Below are positions 56,805 through 64,000 of a stretch of DNA of 64,000 bases, piece after piece; position 1 is the stretch's first letter; each line of letters starts with the position of its first letter. The stretch lies in the NCBI RefSeq assembly GCF_019578655.1, contig NC_063256.1, forward strand, positions 26,832,342-26,896,341. The letters run 5' to 3'. This DNA is from Ricinus communis. Its lineage: Eukaryota; Streptophyta; Magnoliopsida; Malpighiales; Euphorbiaceae. Below the pieces are notes generated by a model. It was not told where the DNA came from and searched no databases. It was given only the letters and a program-made list of their open reading frames with translations. The translations under genes and the position numbers were made by a program.

Positions 56805-57712
56805 GATGGAACCAACTAATGGAGAGACAGCAGAAAGGATATACCATTTATCCTCCATATACAAAGAAAGAGATAATAAGGTAAAATCCTAAGAAAATCC
56901 TAAACACCTTAGCATTTGCTTCTTTTTTCTCGTCCTTCTCAACCTTCCGCTGATTTCAACATTAAAATGATTGCATTGTCTCCCTGCTGGCACTGTCATC
57001 CTAATTATGATTGTCTTGGAAGATCGAGCCAAGAAGAACAAGATACACCTATCAACAAGTGTTATCAATAATCTATTTTTTTAAAATTTATTAAATAAAT
57101 ATTAATATTCCTACTTCTCTTTACAACAGGTTATGTGAGCTTGAAATATTTTGTTTGACAAAAATAACAAATTAACTATAAGAAATATAAAATGTATAAA
57201 AGAAGAAAAGAAAACGCGTTTTCTAGTTATTAAAAAAGAAAGGAAATTGGCATGTGAACTACGGAGTTCAAACCTGAAAAGCAAGCGCCTTCTTTTTTTT
57301 TTTTTTTTTTTTGTCTGTCCGTGTCGCATCCTAAAATCAATTATTACAAACCATTTTTGTTCATTAAAAAAGAAGTCTTTTAGCATAAGAAATATGTAGG
57401 CCCCACTTTTACATAGATTATATTTGTAATCAACGGCCAAGAATTCGGTCTTTACCATAAAAGCGTACAGTACGATGTGACGCCAGCTCACTTTCCCTGA
57501 ACCAACCAGCCCGCAATTTCAACATTTCTTCTTCTTCTTCTTCTTGTGCGACTTGTTTTAAAAAAACTTTACTTTCTTTCTTTCTTTTTCTTATTAGTAA
57601 ATTCTGTCTCCATTAGCTAACTTAATTACTCTGCCGTCGATGGTCTGACTTTTTTTTTTTTGCTTTTGAATTACTAAGTTAACAAAAGACTTTACCTTTT
57701 TCATATCGAACA
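56805..57712 (+). promoter_or_regulatory. Upstream region of the kinase gene
   Basis: This is the only host DNA between the copia element and the kinase gene. It holds a T-run (57292..57312), a (TTC)n tract (57527..57545) and a (TTTC)n tract near 57570..57590. Such CT-rich microsatellites are common in plant 5' UTRs, so transcription probably starts before 57530. No certain TATA box could be chosen. Open frames on either strand (57111..57491) look like chance. Confidence 0.5.
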
Positions 57713-60700
57713 ATGGGTCATTGCTGCAGCAAAGACGTAACCGCTGTTAGAAACGATGGAAGTTCCGCCGTCGTCGTTAACCATAATATGCCGCCATCAC
57801 CGCCGCCATCACCACCGCCACCAACAAGTGTACATGCAGCTGAGACGCCGCCATCTGTTAATGATGATAGCTCCTTTGCAGCCAGTCCATTCCAGAGCCC
57901 TCTACCTGCTGGAGTTCGGCCGTCTCCTTCTCCTGCACGTACTCCGGGGAGAAAGTTTAGATGGCCGTTGCCTCCTCCTTCTCCGGCGAAGCCTATTATG
58001 GCGATTATGAGGCGGAGGGGACAGCCGAAGGAGGTCCCTATACCAGAGGACGGCGGAGATGGACCGGAGGGAGATAGGCAGCTTGATAAGAGTTTTGGAT
58101 ATCCCAAGAATTTTCAGGCGAAGTTTGAGTTAGGTAAGGAGGTTGGACGAGGGCACTTTGGTCATACTTGTTGGGCTAAGGGTAAGAAAGGAGAGCTTAA
58201 AGGACAGTCTGTAGCTGTTAAGATCATTTCCAAAGCCAAGGTGCATCTCCTTTGCCTTTTTACTATTACTAGTCCTTTTATGGAAAAAGAAAAATGGAAG
58301 TGATAGTCAATGAAGTGAGTTTAAGTTATTTCTAGTCAAAATTACGGGTCTTACTGTGGAATTTCGTTAGAAGGAGTTTTTTAAGCGTAGGTTGGATTGG
58401 AGGTGTAGTTAGATTAACACTTGTGTACATTGTTGAGGACTAGTCCATTGATGCAAATTATTGGCAATTGACTTGGATAAAAGAGCACTGAGGGCTGTCT
58501 TCTAGAGTGCTAAGTAGAAGGTTTGTGGTACAAACTCTGTGATTGTATACACCCTGTTTTTATTATAATGATTTAAAGCTCCATTGGTTTTTTACTTGAT
58601 CTAACATGCCTGATCAAATTATTTTTGAAAAAATGGTCGAAGTTTTGTTGCTTGATTCTGATGCTAAAAATTGAATGGAAACTTTTTGGGTGCTTGGAGG
58701 GCAATAGGAGAACACATTTGAACTCATTATGGAAGATTGTAAGAATATTCATAGCTACGAGAGTTTTATGTTTGTAATTTTAATTTAATCTACTTAACGC
58801 CAAAATACCCAAAAAAGGATAACTAGCACAGGGACGGCAACAGTGGATAATAATCTAAGGAGATCGGTTGTGCTTGGTAGACTAGTAGGTGTTATTGTTA
58901 CTTATGCAGTTCTCTTGCGTAGAAGGTGTAAAATGGCCTTTGAATGTGTAGAAGACTCCTGTTGTTAGATCTTCTTTCTAGTTTTATTGGACAGTTCTGA
59001 AACAGGAAGTCGTTCTCTTTGAAAATGGCTCAGTGTTAGTGTTTCCTTTAACTAATGATATATTTTTCCATTGAATAACTTCTCTATCAATTTCAAACGC
59101 GTGGTTCTAAAACAATGAACCTAAGTTTAGATAATAAGTGAAGCATTTTCAAGCTCTAAGTGAGCCTAAGTTTAGATAATAAGTGAACCATTTTCAAGCT
59201 CTAACTGAGCCTAAGTTTAGATATTAAATAACGCATTTTCTAGCTCTCGTCTATTTTGTAGACGAAACAAAGTTGTGAAGAAAAAGCTGTGCCATAATGT
59301 ACTGTAGACCAAAACATTTTAATGGAGTTAACCTAATGTTTCAACTTTAAATTCGAAGTTGAAGGAATCTCAGTCCTAAGATTTGAATGGAAACTGAGTG
59401 GTTGTTGGATAGAAGTCATTGATATCATTGTTATATCTGTTTCCAGAATGACTTAGTGTGGCTGCAACCTTAAGATTCACAATTTCATGCAAAATATTAC
59501 TTGGCATTACATATTATGCTATTGAAGTCCAAGTCATAAATTTATAAAGCTTGTGAGTAGTCTTTATTAATTTTTTCTTTTGATCTAGTGATAGTTGTTT
59601 ACTTCCTACTGTCTTTATAACAATATTTGGCTATTTTTCAGATGACAACAGCAATATCCATCGAAGATGTTCGTCGGGAGGTAAAAATATTGAAAGCCTT
59701 ATCTGGACATAGGCATATGATCAAATTTCATGATGCTTTTGAGGATGCCAATAACGTCTACATAGTGATGGAGTATGTTACCTCTATTGTAATGTGTTTT
59801 AATCAGCATCTTTGGTGTGTGTTTTTTGTGTTGTTTTGTATTTTTTACAGAAAGCTGATGATTGTAGAGCAGGAGGTGAGGGATTCGAACTCTGGCATTC
59901 TTCTTTCCTTTTCCAAATTGTGAAAAGGAAAAAGAAGCAGAAGTTTTCCAAAGATTTTAAGAAATAATTTCTGTGTGGTTTATCTATGTTACTTTCCATA
60001 ACATTAGGAAACTTATAATATGTTCTGAAGCATTTCAATTTATGTTATTGGCAGATTGTGTGAAGGTGGAGAACTACTAGACAGAATTTTATCAAGGTAA
60101 TACTGAAATGCATAGCATTGAGGTGATTTATTGTCTAATTCTGGAAACTATTTGTTTTATACTAACCCTTATTATTTCTGTGTTATAGAGGTGGAAGATA
60201 TCCTGAGGAAGATGCTAAAACTATTATTGTGCAAATATTGAGTGTAGTTGCCTTTTGTCATCTGCAGGGTGTTGTGCACCGTGATCTTAAGCCAGAGGTA
60301 TAGCACTACGAAAGGATGCAATACATGTATGCGTGTACCTACACATATACATTTACTATTTTGATTGGATTTGGAAATTGTATGTTTTGGAATAATAAAG
60401 ATAATTTTTCTTTAAGGTCCCGTACACTGTCTGTAATATCTCTACCCCTACCTTAACCAAGTAACCTCTTACCACTTGCAGAATTTTCTGTTTACCACAA
60501 GAGATGAGGATGCTCCATTGAAGATTATTGATTTTGGTTTATCAGATTTTATTAGACCAGGTAACATTGTGCTTCATAATATTATTTTCTCTCTAGTGGT
60601 TTTTTGTTTTTGATAAATAGTGTGATATCAAAAGAGCCCATTCGCATTGATCTAGTTCAGAGTTCATGTTCTATGCTAGGCCAACCAAGTTTCATTTACA

Positions 60701-63700
60701 GTGTCTGAATTTTTACCAAGGAACTGCCTTTTGATTGTTGGGCTGAATGGCTCAGTTTTGAAGAGAATGTAATTCTCCTATTTTGTGTCTCAGGAAAATG
60801 TTCTTTAGGGATATGATGAAATACATATGTAGATTTATTTGCTAAAACATGGGTTTGATTTTCTTGTATATGGCTCTCCTAACCAAAGAATTTTGGACAA
60901 TTAGAATTACCCTCTTTTGGAGATTTTAGTCTTGTTGCTTCTTCTCTCCCTTTCTTCCTCTCTTAGTGGGCATTGACTGACGGTCAACAAATAGTCTACC
61001 TAAAGCAACATACATGGATTTGGTTGTTTGTTATAGTGAAACAAGTTATCTTAGTCCAATTTGTAGTTTAGCTACTGTGTAATTCCTTGGGAATTCCATC
61101 AAAATTGATAGGAGTGACCCTATTTTTGCGAATTTCATAAATTGAAATTAAAACCTTTTAAGGTTCCAAATCCAACGTGTATTATTTTATTAATAAAGTT
61201 TTTAAATTTCAGTCTCATTTGCTTTAGGTATTAGAACAAAGTATCTATGATTTCAGTAATATTTGCAAGGATTCCATTTTTATTATGTCTTTCTTGGCAA
61301 TGAATTACCTTCAAGTCATGGGCATACATTACAATATTGTAAGTTTAGAGCAAAATATTCAGTTCTACTTTTGCAGATCAACGGCTCAATGATATTGTTG
61401 GCAGTGCATATTATGTTGCACCTGAGGTGCTACATAGATCATACACTGTTGAAGCTGATATGTGGAGTATTGGTGTCATAACATATATATTGTTATGTGG
61501 AAGTAGACCTTTCTGGGCTAGAACCGAATCAGGAATTTTCCGTTCTGTGTTAAGAGCCGATCCTAACTTTGCTGACTCACCTTGGCCTGCGGTATCACCA
61601 GAAGCCAAAGATTTTGTGAAACGGCTTCTGAACAAGGACCACAGGAAGAGAATGACTGCTGCCCAAGCTCTAAGTAAGTTATTTATATATATTTTTTAAG
61701 AGTCTACTATATAGATTCCTTAAACTATTTGCTTGTGGAAATTGTAAATATGTATGGTTGTATATATTATTTATTGGTTCTTGCTGGTTTGATGATATGT
61801 ATATACATGTGCAGCTCATCCATGGTTACGAGATGAAAAGCGACCTGTGCCTTTGGATATTTTGATCTACAAGTTGGTTAAGTTATATGTCCGGGCCACA
61901 CCGTTTAAACGTGCAGCATTGAAGGTAGTTAAACATAAACATACTTGTATAAAAGGGAATCTTTTCCCATCCACCCAAACTAAGAATTAAAGAGAAGAAA
62001 ATTGAATAAGGTAGTTAAACATAAACATACTTGTATCAACTGGAATATTTTCCCATCTACCCAAACTAAGAATGGAAGAGAAGAAATTGAAAATACTAGC
62101 AATCCACTGTATGGTTGGATATGCAACAAATGTTGAGTGATAGATATGGAGGACAGCCTTTTTCTGGAATCATAAATGTGAGATATTGCATATGGACTAT
62201 GTTCCACTGTTCAAGGCAAGTTAGGCTTCCACTTGATGATCAACCAAGAGTAAGCTTGGTCTCCTCTGTAATATTAGTCTTCAATACTTTGTTATGGTTG
62301 CAGGCTCTTTCGAAAGCTATCCCAGAAGATCAACTATTTTACCTTAAGGCTCAGTTTAAGCTCTTGGAACCAAAAGATGGATTTGTATCCCTTAATAATT
62401 TTAAAGCGGTTAGTCAACACTTTATCCTTTTTTGCTCTTCAGTCTCTAAAATGTAACATTTGTCATCCTTAAATTAAATATTTTTATTCTGTAGGATGGT
62501 GTAATACGATCAATGAGTCCAGTTTAGAATGACAAAATCAATGAATCCAATTTTTATGGTGTAATAATTTTTCATCTGGTATAGTATTTTGACTACATTG
62601 AAATGTCTGGTGAACAAGTGCAGGCAATAATGAGAAATGTTACTGATGCCATGAAGGAGTCACGGGTTCTTGACATTTTTAATGTGGTGAGGTTTCTTGA
62701 TTTAGTGGACCTTCTCTGCAACATGATTTTATTTGTTTTGTCTCAGAAGAAAGAAAAGTCTGTACTTGGCATTTTTTCTTGCTTCATCTTTAGGACACGA
62801 TGTTTTCCTTGTTGAGCTCCTGTGTCTTTTCCCATCCTTCCTAGCATGAGAGCTAATTGAAAAGAAATAAATGATTACCAACCTATTTAAATTGGAGGAA
62901 TCAGTAACTTTGACTAGTTATTTTCCCTTAGGCACCTGTGTCAGAAAGGATAGTTGGACGTGAATGTTACACTTGACACTTCGAATAGCAACAGAAATAT
63001 TTAGGTTAATGTGGAAAGAGCACATCTTTGAAAATTTCTGGAAAATTGGCAAGTGGGATCTGTAGACCTAGCCACATTCGAAATACTTGCATCTGACTCC
63101 ATGTAGCATACTTAGGAAGTTAGCTTATTATCTAGTCTCAGATGAGAGCATCAGGACATTATCTAAAATTTTGAATGTTTATGCCAATGGCTGCTCTAAA
63201 AACGATGACTACTGTGCTCAAGCTTGAAAGTGGCATGTAATGAAACATTAGGCAAGATAAAGAAGAGTACATCATTCCAGTTCTGGAGAACTATTTGTCC
63301 TAGAATTATATGCCTTGTATGTGCTTTTCTCTCTTGTTTTCTCCGTAATGTCTTTGATCTCAAATTGGATAGGTTATATATAAATTTAACTTTCATCTTA
63401 TATGACCATATGATCTCTATAATGATTTGTGCCCGAGGCATTCTGTTATTGTAAACTGTAATGATTAGAGCTATTTCTGATGCAGATGGAACCACTCTCA
63501 TATAGAAAAATGGGGTTTGAGGAGTTCTGTGCGGCAGCAGTCAGTACTTATCAACTTGAGCCCCTTGAAGAGTGGGAGGATATTGCAAGGACTGCTTTTG
63601 AGTACTTTGAACAAGAAGGAAACAGGATTATTTCAGCTCAGGAATTGGCTATGGTATGTTCATCATTTGCAAATTAACTAATTGTGAAGTTCGGTTTCAA

Positions 63701-63869
63701 ACATCTGTACATCACTGTAAATAATGTGCAGGAAATGAATTTGGGTCCTACTGCCCATTCTATAGTCAATGACTGGATTAGAAGTTCTGATGGGAAATTG
63801 AGCTTCCTTGGATATACCAAATTTTTACATGGCGTGACAATTCGGAGTTCGAATACAAGACCTCGATAG
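57713..63869 (+). CDS. CDPK-related protein kinase (CRK), 11 exons, 589 residues
   Basis: A Ser/Thr kinase of the CDPK-related family, probably membrane-anchored. Exons I derive: 57713..58240, 59642..59772, 60055..60096, 60189..60297, 60482..60560, 61377..61673, 61815..61924, 62304..62408, 62624..62686, 63486..63653, 63732..63869. They have GT-AG borders and sum to 1770 nt. The protein starts MGHCCSK (myristoylation at Gly2, palmitoylation at Cys4/5 likely), with a Pro/Ser-rich arm to about 130. The kinase domain is about 138-400: GRGHFG 145-150, Lys170, Glu189, HRDLKPEN with Asp266, DFG Asp287, APE 311-313. A basic calmodulin-binding-like segment (about 405-445) and degenerate EF-hand-like repeats follow. 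The length equals the family norm. No defect is seen. Exact ends of small exons are inferred from the reading frame. Confidence 0.93.
59120..59254. repeat. 45-bp tandem repeat, three copies, in intron 1 of the kinase gene
   Basis: Units start at 59120, 59165 and 59210 with CCTAAGTTTAGATAATAAGT and end in AAGCTCTAAGTGAG; the third is more diverged. Intron 1 (58241..59641) is otherwise ordinary AT-rich DNA. Confidence 0.85.
61924..62096. repeat. 86-bp tandem duplication across the exon 7 splice donor
   Basis: GGTAGTTAAACATAAACATA at 61924 recurs at 62010; the rest of the unit (ACTTGTAT, CCCATC, CCCAAACTAAGAAT, GAGAAGAAA) recurs as well. Both copies contain AAGGTAGTT, so a second potential donor lies 86 bases into intron 7. 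Confidence 0.85.
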
Positions 63870-64000
63870 CATACCTGGAGATACAAAATTGTTGATTTTT
63901 TTAATCCTCAAATCTTTCGATTTTTTCCCCCCAAAATCTTATTAGAAGTATAAAATGAAAGCTTTAGACAGGACAGTGTTGAGAGTATGATAATCACACC

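Noticed and set aside
59855..59930. tRNA or SINE in intron 2 (GATTCGAACTC resembles a B box)
   Set aside because: No A box at proper distance, no cloverleaf and no target duplication could be found.

Overview
The window is nuclear DNA of a flowering plant, most likely a eudicot; I cannot name the species. The evidence is one intron-rich plant gene, a CDPK-related kinase with 11 exons at the right end (57713..63869), and about 56 kb of plant-type transposable elements: Ty1/copia, Ty3/gypsy Tat and Athila lineages, hAT and Mutator-like elements. Nothing bacterial, viral or organellar was seen.

Layout. 1..1237 looks like a reverse-oriented LTR. 1340..6857 is a decayed Sirevirus-like copia element with an envelope-like tail. 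6858..12723 is the 3' half of a Tat-lineage gypsy element, with tandem repeats and an antisense ORF after pol; a 2.3-kb solo LTR (8665..10972, target duplication ATTAT) splits the repeats.

12724..32787 is a nest of Athila-type elements. Old element A (LTR 12724..14407, gag, protease) is interrupted in gag by small element B (14763..30469, target duplication TAGAC). B carries a solo LTR (18325..19795, target duplication AAAAG), and its 3' LTR is split by a third element, E2 (complement 21802..30192). 32788..33631 is unassigned.

33632..56804 is a second nest. A minus-strand copia element (Ale/Retrofit type) is split by a hAT transposon (36063..54598, 8-bp duplication ATAAGGTA). The hAT holds a Mutator-like element (36491..53347), and that holds a near full-length Athila-type element E3 (complement 40208..52702, duplication GCAGT). 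56805..57712 is the gene-proximal spacer and 5' region of the kinase gene.

How the parts relate. E2 looks like a recombinant. Its R-U5, primer site and gag fragment match B, while its ORF2, 3' UTR, PPT and U3 match E3. Neither B nor E2 has pol, so both would depend on an E3-like partner. Most inactivating stops in the elements are C-to-T changes at Gln codons, as expected from decay of methylated cytosine. The kinase gene is the only intact host gene I can support.
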